The notes: generated from the sequence alone by a model not told the origin. DNA of 64,000 nt from an uncultured Lachnospiraceae bacterium (GCA_910578115.1 CAJTPO010000014.1:39511-103510); one strand, 5' to 3'. Counted from the stretch's first letter, positions 9,366 to 17,571 are shown. Translations and numbers: made by a program.

Positions 9366-10100
9366 TCATTCACACGGGATCCCGTCAGCTCCCGTCTGAT
9401 TCTTCCGTGCAGACACCGTCTTACGCCGAAGAAGCGCTTCATAAGCGGCGTGCTGTTCCGCCGCTTTCTTGGAATGCCCGTTTCCACGGCCCGCCATTCT
9501 GTCTCCGACCATCACTTCCACCACGAAAGTCTTGTCATGCTCCGGCCCTTCCTCCCGGACCAGCTCATAACGAAGCACGCCGCCGTTCTCCTTCTGGATC
9601 TCTTCCTGCAGTATGGTCTTCGCATCATAGAACAGCTGCTTATGCTCCAGATCCGACAGGATAAAACGGCCGATAAACGCCCGCGCTTCCTCGATGCCGC
9701 TGTCCAGATAAATGGCCCCAATAGTGGCCTCCATCACATCCGATATGATGGAATCCCGCTTCCTGCCGCCGGTCAGTTCTTCCCCTCTGCCCAGCAGGAT
9801 AAACTCTTCCAGTCCGATCTGCCTCGCACAGAAAGCAAGGGCCGGCTCACAGACGATGGAAGATCTGAATTTGGTCAACTCTCCCTCCGACATCTCCGGA
9901 TTCTCCCGGAAGATATGATCGCTGCTCACCAGCTCCAGCACCGCATCACCGAGGAACTCCAGCCTCTCATAATCCGGCAGTTTGTTGATTTTCTGCTCAT
10001 TAGAATAGGAACTGTGAGTCAACGCCTGCCGCAGCAGTTTCTTATCTCGAAAGCAGTATTCTATTTTCTCTTCCAGCTGTGCAAGCCTGTCCACCAACAT
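9366..10100 (-). CDS. rnc: ribonuclease III
   Basis: 244 residues from the ATG at 10100, chosen because GGGAGG lies 5 nt upstream; an ATG 15 bases earlier has no such site. RNase III cleaves double-stranded RNA and processes rRNA precursors. The endonuclease signature ERLEFLGDAVLEL lies near 45-57, the second metal-binding acidic pair is in DVMEATIGAIYLD near 118-130, and a double-stranded RNA-binding domain occupies about 155-225 with the closing GHSKKAAEQHAAYEAL motif. The gene stands between acpP and smc on the same strand, the usual clostridial order. A hairpin with a T-tract separates it from acpP, so part of its transcription may be attenuated or independent. Confidence 0.97.
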   Translation of the reverse strand: MLVDRLAQLEEKIEYCFRDKKLLRQALTHSSYSNEQKINKLPDYERLEFLGDAVLELVSSDHIFRENPEMSEGELTKFRSSIVCEPALAFCARQIGLEEFILLGRGEELTGGRKRDSIISDVMEATIGAIYLDSGIEEARAFIGRFILSDLEHKQLFYDAKTILQEEIQKENGGVLRYELVREEGPEHDKTFVVEVMVGDRMAGRGNGHSKKAAEQHAAYEALLRRKTVSARKNQTGADGIPCE

Positions 10101-10120
10101 AAGAACCTCCCACATTTAAA

Positions 10121-10146
10121 AAGCCCTTTCATGATAAAAAGGGCTT
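10121..10146 (-). terminator. terminator or attenuator between acpP and rnc
   Basis: A 9-bp inverted repeat, AAGCCCTTT at 121-129 and AAAGGGCTT at 138-146 (of the 10.1-kb block), followed on the minus strand by a run of T. It starts 20 nt past the acpP stop and ends about 20 nt before the rnc start, so it could end the acpP message or set the level of rnc read-through. Confidence 0.7.
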
Positions 10147-10165
10147 CCCGCTTTACACTGTATCT

Positions 10166-10393
10166 TTAAATACAATTTCTGATCAGCATGACGGCCTCTC
10201 CCACCGTCGAGATTTCTTTTACAGCTTCAGCCGGGATCTCAATCTCAAATGCCTCCTCGATCTTCATCACAATCTGGTAGACATCCAGGGAGTCCGCTCC
10301 CAGATCCTCCGTAAAAGTTGTTTCTTCCGTAACCTCGTTAGGGTCCACATTCAATATATCCGCGATTGCTTCTTTCAACTTCTCAAATTCCAT
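10166..10393 (-). CDS. acpP: acyl carrier protein
   Basis: 75 residues, acidic, all-helical. Acyl carrier protein carries growing fatty acids on a 4'-phosphopantetheine arm attached to the serine of the DSL motif, here Ser35 in EDLGADSLDVYQ. The protein ends in a short Arg-Asn-Cys-Ile tail. It lies downstream of plsX, which uses acyl-ACP to make acyl-phosphate, so the pair makes sense as one unit. Fatty-acid elongation genes are not in the window. The ATG is preceded by AAGGGG about 14 nt upstream and a closer CAGG. Confidence 0.95.
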   Translation of the reverse strand: MEFEKLKEAIADILNVDPNEVTEETTFTEDLGADSLDVYQIVMKIEEAFEIEIPAEAVKEISTVGEAVMLIRNCI

Positions 10394-10470
10394 CCTGACA
10401 GTTTACCCCTTTCACCTTCTCGTTAGTCTCTTATCCGTGCCACATATCACCGGCACAAATATTCGTTCTA

Positions 10471-11499
10471 TTACTTCTCTCCGGACACGATCCCGTCAGC
10501 TTGAAGCATCTGCTTAATCTTCTCACTGATCTGCTGTTCGGTAAAGGTGATACACTGTAGTATGGAATTCTTAATCTCTATGGATTTGGAACTGCCGTGA
10601 GTCTTCACCACCAGTCCCTTAAGGCCGAGCATCGGCGCACCGCCGTACTGCTCCAGGTCAAACGCCTTAAGCGTCTGTTTCAGGGCCGGTTTCACAAGGA
10701 GCGCTCCAATCTTACTGCGCAGGCTTGTCATCATGCCCTCCTTCACCTTCGAAATCAGCGTGGAGCCAACCCCCTCATAAGTCTTCAAGATAACGTTCCC
10801 CGTAAAAGCCTCGCACACCACTACGTCTGCCGCGCCTGCCGGGATATCTCTGGCCTCCACGCTGCCGATAAAGTTGATGTCCGGGCAGTTCTTCAAGAGC
10901 GGGAAGGTCTCCTTGACCAGCGCATTGCCCTTCTCCTCCTCCGCACCGATATTCACAATCCCCACTTTCGGATTCTTAATCCCCATCACATGTTCCATAT
11001 AGACGGAACCCATCTTGGCAAACTGCACCAGGTGGGAAGGTCTGGCGTCCACGTTGGCTCCGCAGTCGATCAGCAGGGAACATCCCGTCGCCGTCGGAAT
11101 CAGCGGCGCAAGCGGCGGTCTCTCCACCCCCTTGATCCGGCCCACGATAACCTGTCCACCAACCAGCGTGGCACCTGTACTCCCCGCCGATACATAGGCA
11201 TCACAGGTTCCGTCCTTCACCAGATTCAGCGCCTTCACCAAAGAGGAATCTTTCTTCTTGCGGATCGCCATCACGGGCGGCTCCGCCGTCTCTATGATCT
11301 CGGAAGCAGGCACCACCTCAATCTGCTCCTTCGGGTATGTATGACCGGACAGCTCTCTCTCCACCGCCTCCTTCATACCCACCAGATATACCTTGACCTT
11401 ACTGCCCTCGTTGACGGCTTCCACCGCCCCCTTCACGATCTCCTGCGGGGCATTGTCACCGCCCATCGCATCCACCGCGACCTTAATATACTCGCTCAT
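10471..11499 (-). CDS. plsX: phosphate acyltransferase PlsX
   Basis: 342 residues. PlsX converts acyl-ACP and phosphate to acyl-phosphate, the donor for PlsY in the first step of phospholipid synthesis. The N-terminal VAVDAMGGDNAPQEIVKGAV is diagnostic, followed by the GSTGATLVGGQVIVGRIKGVERPPLAP segment, and near the C-terminus by a YGGAPMLGLKGLVVKTHGSS segment. GAGGTGCAG provides a ribosome binding site 4 nt before the ATG. A terminator after rpmF and a promoter-like sequence at 11.64-11.67 kb suggest that plsX and acpP form a unit separate from yceD-rpmF. Confidence 0.97.
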   Translation of the reverse strand: MSEYIKVAVDAMGGDNAPQEIVKGAVEAVNEGSKVKVYLVGMKEAVERELSGHTYPKEQIEVVPASEIIETAEPPVMAIRKKKDSSLVKALNLVKDGTCDAYVSAGSTGATLVGGQVIVGRIKGVERPPLAPLIPTATGCSLLIDCGANVDARPSHLVQFAKMGSVYMEHVMGIKNPKVGIVNIGAEEEKGNALVKETFPLLKNCPDINFIGSVEARDIPAGAADVVVCEAFTGNVILKTYEGVGSTLISKVKEGMMTSLRSKIGALLVKPALKQTLKAFDLEQYGGAPMLGLKGLVVKTHGSSKSIEIKNSILQCITFTEQQISEKIKQMLQADGIVSGEK

Positions 11500-11528
11500 A
11501 ACTGCACCTCGTATCAGCTTCTGTCACT

Positions 11529-11591
11529 TTATTCTCTGATCTCATCAAGATCTGTCAGGTTAACCCTGATTTCCAGATCGGTATTCGGCAT
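11529..11591 (-). CDS. possible 20-residue leader peptide upstream of plsX
   Basis: An ATG-initiated frame encodes MPNTDLEIRVNLTDLDEIRE and stops 29 nt before the plsX start. It lies downstream of the predicted promoter and has, instead of a normal ribosome binding site, a run of nine G (minus strand; C on plus strand at 11599-11607) 7 nt before the ATG. I do not recognise the peptide. It could be a translated leader that affects plsX, or chance. The composition is acidic and not obviously repetitive. Confidence 0.3.
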   Translation of the reverse strand: MPNTDLEIRVNLTDLDEIRE

Positions 11592-11637
11592 GCCGCCACC
11601 CCCCCCCAGCCAGAAACAAAACTGTAAAGATAATTTC

Positions 11638-11666
11638 AGTATACCATATGAGAAAACCAAAGTCTA
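11638..11666 (-). promoter_or_regulatory. candidate promoter for plsX-acpP
   Basis: Minus strand: TAGACT, 17 nt, TATACT. It lies just after the rpmF terminator and about 140 nt before plsX. The -10 box is strong, the -35 box has two mismatches. Confidence 0.5.
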
Positions 11667-11694
11667 CGATAAAAGAAAGCCGCAAAATAAAGAA

Positions 11695-11727
11695 ATCAAG
11701 GAATCATACGCTCTACGATCCCTTGAT
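11695..11727 (-). terminator. terminator after rpmF
   Basis: Stem of ATCAAGG (695-701) with CCTTGAT (721-727), extended by three more pairs after one mismatch, followed on the minus strand by TTTCTTTATTTT. It begins 21 nt past the rpmF stop. Confidence 0.7.
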
Positions 11728-11747
11728 CTCTTCAAATATCACCCGCA

Positions 11748-11927
11748 TCAATCAACTGCGATAATTTCTTTTTTGTTGTATGTGCCGCACTTCTTACATA
11801 CTCTGTGGGGTACCATGAGCGCACCGCATTTACTGCACTTAACCAATGTAGGGGCAGTCATTTTCCAGTTTGCTCTTCTCCTGTCTCTTCTCCCTTTGGA
11901 AGATTTGTTCTTAGGACAGATTGACAT
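11748..11927 (-). CDS. rpmF: 50S ribosomal protein L32
   Basis: 59 residues, starting MSICPKNKSSKGRRDRRRAN, which matches the conserved basic N-terminus of L32 of the large ribosomal subunit. The C-terminal half keeps a four-cysteine zinc ribbon (Cys-Ser-Lys-Cys and Cys-Lys-Lys-Cys, near residues 31-34 and 44-47), so this is the zinc-binding form. AAGGAGG lies 9 nt before the ATG. The gene starts 4 nt after the YceD-family gene, the standard pairing, and is followed by its own terminator. Confidence 0.97.
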   Translation of the reverse strand: MSICPKNKSSKGRRDRRRANWKMTAPTLVKCSKCGALMVPHRVCKKCGTYNKKEIIAVD

Positions 11928-11931
11928 CGTC

Positions 11932-12456
11932 TCACACCTCCTTACTCCCGTTAAAGATATCTTTTATTACTGCCATCCTGGGATCAGGAACAAACGTGTC
12001 ACAGTCACATGTTCCCGTATTCAGATCCTGTCCGCACTGGCGGCATATACCGCGGCAGTCCGGCCTGCACAGAATCTTCATAGGCCAGTTGATCACAATT
12101 TCATTGCGCAGCAGTTCTTCCACGTCCATCTGATAACCGTTCATATACTCCTGATCGTCACCGTCCTCCGGCGAAGGCATCCTGTCCGGTGCATACACTG
12201 TCCTGTCGATTGCAAGCTCCAGTGTCGTGTTCACTTCCCGCAGACATCTGCTGCAACGAGCGGAGAACATAATCTTCCCCTCTCCTTCCACCCGCGCTCT
12301 GCCCTTCTCAAGATTGGTAAAGGTCATCGCAAAAGGTGTCATATTGTTCACCGGAAATGTCTCCCCGCCAATCGTAACCTGACTGACCTCCGGTTCTGCC
12401 TGCATCGTGACTACCTTGTCCTCATTGAGTAACACTTCAGTTAAATTCACGAACAT
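11932..12456 (-). CDS. YceD-family protein (DUF177)
   Basis: 174 residues. The family is almost always encoded directly upstream of rpmF and, from plant and E. coli work, is linked to 23S rRNA maturation. Recognised by the FSARCSRCLREVNTTLELAIDRTVY segment and, further on, the cysteine-rich CRPDCRGICRQCGQDLNTGTCDC stretch (about 130-153), which has the spacing of a metal-binding cluster. It is followed at 4 nt by rpmF. ATAGGAG lies 6 nt before the ATG. It is preceded by a consensus promoter located in the gap after pta. Confidence 0.9.
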   Translation of the reverse strand: MFVNLTEVLLNEDKVVTMQAEPEVSQVTIGGETFPVNNMTPFAMTFTNLEKGRARVEGEGKIMFSARCSRCLREVNTTLELAIDRTVYAPDRMPSPEDGDDQEYMNGYQMDVEELLRNEIVINWPMKILCRPDCRGICRQCGQDLNTGTCDCDTFVPDPRMAVIKDIFNGSKEV

Positions 12457-12482
12457 AGTTGACTCCTATCCACACTCAAACA

Positions 12483-12511
12483 ATTATACCCATGGGTTTT
12501 CCATTTGTCAA
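12483..12511 (-). promoter_or_regulatory. consensus promoter for yceD-rpmF
   Basis: Minus strand TTGACA, 17-nt spacer, TATAAT: both boxes match the housekeeping consensus exactly. The spacer contains the palindrome CCCATGGG. The -10 ends 27 nt before the yceD start. It lies directly after the pta stop codon, so pta and yceD are not dependent on one transcript. Confidence 0.9.
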
Positions 12512-12519
12512 CAAAAATT

Positions 12520-13521
12520 TTACGCAAGCTGGGCCTGTACCGCCGTAAGCGCCACCACACCCACGATATCCTGCCAGGAACAGCCTCGGGAAAGATCGTT
12601 CACCGGCTTTGCGATGCCCTGCAGCATAGGCCCGTAAGCCTCTGCCTTGCCCAGTCGCTGTACCAGTTTATAACCAATGTTGCCGCAGTCCAGATTCGGG
12701 AAGATGAGCACATTGGCCTTACCCGCCACTTCGCTGCCGGGAGCCTTGGACTTGGCCACATGCGGCACCAGAGCAGCGTCTGTCTGCAGTTCCCCATCGA
12801 TGCACAGGTGCGGATACTGCTCATGAGCGATGCGGGTGGCCTCCACCATCTTGTCCACCAGCGGGTGCTTCGCACTGCCCTTTGTGGAGTGGGACAACAT
12901 GGCAATGATCGGCTTGGCTCCTACCAGACTCTTAAAGCTCTTGGCCGAAGTATCCGCAATGGCTGCCAGCTCCTCCGCCGTCGGATCCTGATTCAAGCCG
13001 CAGTCCGCGAAAAGGAACGTCCCCTTCTCCCCGAAAGTGCAGTCCGGCACATCCAGAATAAAGAAACCGGATACCAGCTTCACACCAGGAGCCGTCTTCA
13101 AGATCTGCAGTGCCGGCCGCAGCGTATCCGCCGTGGCATGACAGGCGCCGGCCACCATACCGTCAGCGTCATTGGCCTTGACCATCACCACGCCAAAGGT
13201 AAGATAATCACTCAGAAGAATCTCTCTTGCCTTCTCCGGCGTCATCCCTTTGTTCTTCCTCGTCTCATACAAAATATTCACATAACCGTCCAGCTTCTCC
13301 GACTTCTCCGGATCGATGATCGTGACGCCGTCCAGCTCCACCTCCAGCCAGCCGGCACCGTCCATAATCTTCTCCTCATTGCCGATCATAATGATGTCTG
13401 CGATCTCTTCCTTAAGAATACTGGCCGCTGCGATCAAAGTTCTTTTGTCATTAGTCTCCGGCAGAACGATCGTCTTCTTATCACTCCTTGCTTTCTCTTT
13501 CATCAAGTCAATATAAGACAT
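12520..13521 (-). CDS. pta: phosphate acetyltransferase
   Basis: 333 residues from the ATG at 13521, which has AAGGAGGG 6 nt upstream; the upstream in-frame extension lacks a site. Pta interconverts acetyl-CoA and acetyl phosphate in the cytoplasm, the first step of acetate and ATP formation in fermenters. Family markers are IVLPETNDKRTLIAA at the start, MVAGACHATADTLRPALQI near 140, and the closing GNIGYKLVQRLGKAEAYGPMLQGIAKPVNDLSRG. Acetate kinase (ackA), the usual next gene, is not found here: the next gene on this strand is yceD after 63 nt. A TTGTAT-17-TATAAT promoter lies 91 nt upstream. Confidence 0.96.
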   Translation of the reverse strand: MSYIDLMKEKARSDKKTIVLPETNDKRTLIAAASILKEEIADIIMIGNEEKIMDGAGWLEVELDGVTIIDPEKSEKLDGYVNILYETRKNKGMTPEKAREILLSDYLTFGVVMVKANDADGMVAGACHATADTLRPALQILKTAPGVKLVSGFFILDVPDCTFGEKGTFLFADCGLNQDPTAEELAAIADTSAKSFKSLVGAKPIIAMLSHSTKGSAKHPLVDKMVEATRIAHEQYPHLCIDGELQTDAALVPHVAKSKAPGSEVAGKANVLIFPNLDCGNIGYKLVQRLGKAEAYGPMLQGIAKPVNDLSRGCSWQDIVGVVALTAVQAQLA

Positions 13522-13611
13522 ACTGTACCCTCCTTGTATGCATTTTGACAGCTTTTCCCAAACACCCATATTCTACACTGGGATACCATCATAAATAGAA
13601 ACAGTAAATTA

Positions 13612-13640
13612 ATTATACAAAAAGAACGGCTTGTATACAA
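13612..13640 (-). promoter_or_regulatory. promoter for pta
   Basis: Minus strand TTGTAT, 17 nt, TATAAT. The -35 box is part of the palindrome TTGTATACAA. Confidence 0.7.
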
Positions 13641-13764
13641 GACAGAACTCCTGTAAACCTGTTAATTTTGTATCTTTTTCCATTTACAGCGTGCAAAATA
13701 TTTTATTTATGATAAACTATAGTAAACGACATGGCAGATTTCGTTTCTAAATAGAGTTTTACGA

Positions 13765-13785
13765 ATGAAAGTCTTAGACTTTCAT
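13765..13785. repeat. 21-bp palindrome upstream of tmcAL
   Basis: ATGAAAGTCT and AGACTTTCAT arms around a single T. It lies 36 bp upstream of the -35 box predicted for tmcAL. Could be a protein-binding site or an RNA hairpin of a longer transcript. Confidence 0.6.
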
Positions 13786-13820
13786 AGCATGGATGGCCAT
13801 ACGGCCTGCCAGGCGGCAGA

Positions 13821-13850
13821 TTGAGCATGGTGGAGTTTGCTATATATAAT
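13821..13850 (+). promoter_or_regulatory. promoter for tmcAL
   Basis: TTGAGC, 18 nt, TATAAT, ending 52 nt before the ATG at 13903. Confidence 0.65.
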
Positions 13851-13902
13851 ATAAAAGGGGAACTTGTCGTAACACTTTCGGAAGTAAGAGGGGTAATTGA
13901 CT

Positions 13903-15144
13903 ATGAAAACAGTAGGTATCATTGCAGAGTACAATCCATTTCACAATGGACATGCCTATCAGATTGCTAAAGCAAAAGAAATGACAGGCGCAGACTACTG
14001 CATCATTGCCATGTGCGGAGACTTCGTGCAGCGGGGCGCGCCCGCTTTGATGGATAAATATCTGCGCGCGGAGACTGCCCTTAAATGCGGAGCCGATCTG
14101 GTGTTGGAGCTTCCTGTCTATTACGCATTGGGCAGTGCGGAATATTTTGCTTCCGGGGCAGTCGCTCTTTTCGACAGGCTGGGAATCGTGGACACGCTGT
14201 GCTTTGGCAGCGAATGCGGTGACCTCAATATCCTGTCGGAATTTGCCATCAGCCTGCTGGCTGAAGGCTCTGTCTTTAAAGAAGCGCTGGATAGACATCT
14301 GCGGATGGGTTATGCCTATCCCAGCGCCAGAAATGCCGCTCTCCAGGCAAGCGCGCCGCAGCTGACACCTTACCTGCATGTCATGACGACTTCCAATAAT
14401 ATTCTGGGCATCGAATACTGCAAAGCCCTTTTTAAACGCAACAGCAAAATCGTCCCCTACACAACCCATCGGGCCGGCAGTTCCTACCATGACGCCAGCC
14501 TGCTGAATACTTTTTGCTCCGCGCTGGCGATCAGAGAGGCCATCGATGCTTCCGGCAATCTCTCCGAAGTCACGAAACTGATGCCGCCCATCGCTTTCGA
14601 CCTGCTGTCATCACAGTTCGGCAAATCCTGTCCGATCCATGCGGACGACTTCTCTCTGCCGCTGCACTACCAGCTGCTGTCCGAACAGGCAGAAGGGTTC
14701 ACCGCTCATCCCGATATTGATCAGGATCTGTCGGACCGCATCGAGAATCTGCTGCCAACATTCCGCGGCTTTACGGATTTCTGCGAGAAGTTAAAGACCA
14801 AGAACCGTACCTACACCCGCATCGCTCGAAGCCTGATGCATATTCTTCTGCAGATCAGGAAGGAAGATCTTCTTACCTTCCAGTCCGAGGATTATGTCTA
14901 TTATGCGCGCATACTTGGTTTCCGTCAGGATGCAACGCCGCTGTTGACCGCCATCAAGGCAAATGGTACCGTACCGTTGCTCAGCCGGCTGTCCGATGCG
15001 GACGAACTGTTACCGGCAAACGGACAGAAGCTTCTTGCCAAAGATATCTATGCCAGCCATATCTATCACAGTCTGGTGCAGAACAAATTCCCTGACACAC
15101 CCGATCATGGTAACGAATATACGCGTCCTGTTTTGAAAATATAG
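13903..15144 (+). CDS. tmcAL: tRNA(Met) cytidine acetate ligase
   Basis: 413 residues. TmcAL (B. subtilis YlbM) uses acetate and ATP to make N4-acetylcytidine at the wobble base of elongator tRNA-Met. The N-terminal nucleotidyltransferase fold carries the AEYNPFHNGH motif (HIGH-like, residues 9-18), then the conserved MCGDFVQRGAPALMDKYLRAE segment, LELPVYYALGSAEYFASGAV, and the NNILGIEY motif near 165. The ATG at 13903 is preferred over an in-frame TTG six bases earlier; AGAGGGG lies 9 nt upstream. It is the only plus-strand gene in the first 44 kb. A bidirectional hairpin terminator separates it from the converging plsC gene. The acetate use gives a loose thematic link with the neighbouring pta gene, though no co-regulation is visible. 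Confidence 0.93.
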   Translation: MKTVGIIAEYNPFHNGHAYQIAKAKEMTGADYCIIAMCGDFVQRGAPALMDKYLRAETALKCGADLVLELPVYYALGSAEYFASGAVALFDRLGIVDTLCFGSECGDLNILSEFAISLLAEGSVFKEALDRHLRMGYAYPSARNAALQASAPQLTPYLHVMTTSNNILGIEYCKALFKRNSKIVPYTTHRAGSSYHDASLLNTFCSALAIREAIDASGNLSEVTKLMPPIAFDLLSSQFGKSCPIHADDFSLPLHYQLLSEQAEGFTAHPDIDQDLSDRIENLLPTFRGFTDFCEKLKTKNRTYTRIARSLMHILLQIRKEDLLTFQSEDYVYYARILGFRQDATPLLTAIKANGTVPLLSRLSDADELLPANGQKLLAKDIYASHIYHSLVQNKFPDTPDHGNEYTRPVLKI

Positions 15145-15161
15145 AACAGATCGTTTCATTT

Positions 15162-15196
15162 AAAATATCCCCGCAGCTTTGCTGCAGGGATATTTT
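15162..15196 (+). terminator. terminator after tmcAL, probably bidirectional
   Basis: Stem 162-177 with 181-196 (AAAATATCCC, one mismatch, GCAGC; loop TTT). A-tract on one side and T-tract on the other, between two converging genes. Confidence 0.85.
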
Positions 15197-15280
15197 ACTT
15201 GTAATGTACTTACCTTCCATTGACAGGCGCGTCCGGCTTAACTAACCGACATTGCAGGTGAATACAGCTCCCGCCCGTGG

Positions 15281-15997
15281 TCAGGCCGGACTCAGCGCTT
15301 CCTGAATCGTACTGACAATTCGATCACGCACAAGAACGGCAATCTGTGCCGTTGACATATTCTTATACTCATCATAAGGAATCGCCTGCAGGAAATGCAC
15401 CTGTGTCACCACCGGCTTCAATGTCCATTCCTCGAACGCCTTGTAGGAATCGACCAGCGCCACCGGGATGATGGGCACTTTCGCTTTTACGGCGCTCTTA
15501 AAGCTTCCTGCCTTGAATTCTCCCACAGTATTGTGATTCTTATAATAACCGCCCTCCGGAAAAATAATGAACCTGCGCCCATTCTTCGTATCTTCCGCCA
15601 GCTCTCTAATGAGCGCCACCGACTGCCTCGGATCATCCTTGACCAGCCTTTTGCCATGGATCAGATCGATGAACTGCTTCACCAGAATGCCGTGGGATTT
15701 CGCATCATCGATCACCACCGAACATGGTTTCTCATGAGCATACATGATACCAAGCGCATCGTATTTGCCCTGATGATTGGGAAACAGCATGTAACCGCCC
15801 TCCTGGGGAAGATGTTCCGTACCGTACTTTCTGGTGGAGATATGCCCTGCCTTCATCATACGGCGGATCGCAAGCTGCGCATACCTGTAACATTCCTCTT
15901 CCGAATATTTTTCTCCATGCCTGGCCTTGTAGGCCATCCTGGGTATCATATAAATTCTGGGCAGATTACACACGATAACCTGTAGAAAACGTAACAT
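15281..15997 (-). CDS. plsC: 1-acyl-sn-glycerol-3-phosphate acyltransferase
   Basis: 238 residues. PlsC-type enzymes acylate lysophosphatidic acid to phosphatidic acid at the membrane. The catalytic NHxxxxD motif is visible as FPNHQGKYDALG near residue 73, and the substrate-binding FPEGGYYKNHN motif near 145, followed by FKAGSFKSAVKAKVPIIPVAL. There is a hydrophobic N-terminus but no clear signal peptide. GGAG lies 8 nt before the ATG. It follows cls by 41 nt on the same strand, so two phospholipid genes are paired at the end of a unit that begins with the SUF genes. Confidence 0.92.
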   Translation of the reverse strand: MLRFLQVIVCNLPRIYMIPRMAYKARHGEKYSEEECYRYAQLAIRRMMKAGHISTRKYGTEHLPQEGGYMLFPNHQGKYDALGIMYAHEKPCSVVIDDAKSHGILVKQFIDLIHGKRLVKDDPRQSVALIRELAEDTKNGRRFIIFPEGGYYKNHNTVGEFKAGSFKSAVKAKVPIIPVALVDSYKAFEEWTLKPVVTQVHFLQAIPYDEYKNMSTAQIAVLVRDRIVSTIQEALSPA

Positions 15998-16038
15998 ATC
16001 TGCACTCCATTTCTACTCCGACACAAACGCCCCATTTT

Positions 16039-17571
16039 CTATAATAAGGGGGAAAACAGCTTCAAAAACGGTCCGATCACATTGGTCTTCACAAACTTTT
16101 TCTTACACCATTCCAATGTAATCTGTTGAGACACGGCAAAGGTCTCCTCCATGTCTCTTTTCAGATCCCTGATCATGGATGCCCGGTACAAAAAAACACC
16201 GCACTCAAAATGATGATAGAAGCTTCTGTAATCAAAATTGATCGTCCCCACCACTGCCGTCTCGTCATCACTGAGCACACATTTGGAATGGATAAATCCC
16301 GGGGTGTATTGATAGATTCTGACACCTGCCTCAATCAGACTCTGATAATTGGACTGTGTCAGCCAGTAAACCGTCTTCTTATCCGGCGTTCCGGGCGTCA
16401 CGATGCGCACATCCACACCTCGCTTTGCCGCCAGCTTTAAAGCCGTATGCATCTCATTGTCCGTCACCAGATAAGGCGTAAAAATATAAAGATATTTTCT
16501 GGCCGCACCGATCATATTCAGATAAACGTTTTCTCCCACCGTCTCTTCATCCAGCGGCGTGTCCATATACGGCTGCACGATCCCCCCGGCCGCCGGCCTG
16601 TCCACGAACTGATGACGGTATCTGCCATAATATTCTTCCGTATGCCGGGACATATTCCACATCTGCAGGAACATGACCGTAAAATTCCACACCGCTTCCC
16701 CTTCGATACGGATCCCCGCATCCTTCCAGTGGTCGCCATGAGTACGCTTGTAATTGATATATTCATCCGACATATTGATGCCGCCGGTATAGCCCACCCT
16801 TCCATCGATCACCACGATCTTCCTGTGATCCCTGTTGTTGAGCACCAACGCCAGAAAAGGAACCAGTCTGTTGAAAGCGACACACTTGATCCCCTTCTTC
16901 TCTATCATTTCATTATATTCCTTCGGCAGTAGAAATACACTCCCAACATCATCGTAGATCAGCCTTACTTCCACTCCGGCCCGCACCTTGCGCTCCAGTA
17001 CCTCCAGCACGGTATCCCACATGGTTCCCTCTCCCACAATAAAGAACTCCAGAAAGATAAATCTTTCCGCCTGCTCCAGATCCTTAAGCAGCTGCTTCCA
17101 CCATGGAAAACCTTCCGGATAATAATCTGCTCTCGTATGTTCCCAGGCCGGCGTATTCGCATAACGCAGGATATAATCACACTGGTTGGCAATACCTGGA
17201 TCCGCTGCCCTAAGTCTTTCCATAACCTGCGCGTCCTGCTGCAGATTCGACCGGACAAGTTCACCCGTATGCTCCATGGCCATATACAATCTCTTCGGAT
17301 GGAACACATGCCCCAATGCAAGATACATGACACCGCCAAAAAGCGGAAAGAGCAGGATCGGCACGATCCATGCCATCTTCACCGCCGGGTTACCCTGTTT
17401 TAAGATCAGCGCAATAATGACGCCAAAACTGATCAAACGCAGCGCCATCGCGATCTCCACATAATAATTGCCCCACACGACGATCTCCATCATAAAGAAC
17501 GCCACCTGCAAAATCACGATGAATGCCGTAATCACCAGCCTGTTTAATGCATAATGTAAAAATTTTCTCAT
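16039..17571 (-). CDS. cls: cardiolipin synthase (phospholipase D family)
   Basis: 510 residues, normal for ClsA-type enzymes. It joins two phosphatidylglycerols to cardiolipin and glycerol at the inner membrane. Two N-terminal membrane helices (about 10-30 and 38-60, with a third at about 68-90) precede two phospholipase D domains with HKD motifs: NNRDHRKIVVIDGRVGYTGG near 247 and FIHSKCVLSDDETAVVGTIN near 424. The start codon overlaps the stop of the SufB-like gene by four bases (ATGA), so translation is coupled with Fe-S cluster assembly genes, an unusual neighbourhood for this enzyme. plsC follows after 41 nt. Confidence 0.95.
   Translation of the reverse strand: MRKFLHYALNRLVITAFIVILQVAFFMMEIVVWGNYYVEIAMALRLISFGVIIALILKQGNPAVKMAWIVPILLFPLFGGVMYLALGHVFHPKRLYMAMEHTGELVRSNLQQDAQVMERLRAADPGIANQCDYILRYANTPAWEHTRADYYPEGFPWWKQLLKDLEQAERFIFLEFFIVGEGTMWDTVLEVLERKVRAGVEVRLIYDDVGSVFLLPKEYNEMIEKKGIKCVAFNRLVPFLALVLNNRDHRKIVVIDGRVGYTGGINMSDEYINYKRTHGDHWKDAGIRIEGEAVWNFTVMFLQMWNMSRHTEEYYGRYRHQFVDRPAAGGIVQPYMDTPLDEETVGENVYLNMIGAARKYLYIFTPYLVTDNEMHTALKLAAKRGVDVRIVTPGTPDKKTVYWLTQSNYQSLIEAGVRIYQYTPGFIHSKCVLSDDETAVVGTINFDYRSFYHHFECGVFLYRASMIRDLKRDMEETFAVSQQITLEWCKKKFVKTNVIGPFLKLFSPLL

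Larger units (their letters stand above)
13522..13902. other. divergent intergenic region pta/tmcAL
   Basis: About 380 bases with no gene that I can support. The pta side holds a predicted promoter and A/T-rich sequence. The tmcAL side holds a run of small hairpins between 13765 and 13818 (a 10-bp-arm palindrome, a GGCC/GGCC stem and CTGCC-AGGC-GGCAG) just before the predicted tmcAL promoter. No known riboswitch class was recognised. Confidence 0.6.

Noticed and set aside
10597..12432. Long plus-strand open frame of 611 codons opposite plsX, rpmF and yceD
   Set aside because: It crosses three well-supported genes on the other strand and its translation is rich in His, Arg and Leu without any domain; an antisense artefact of codon bias.
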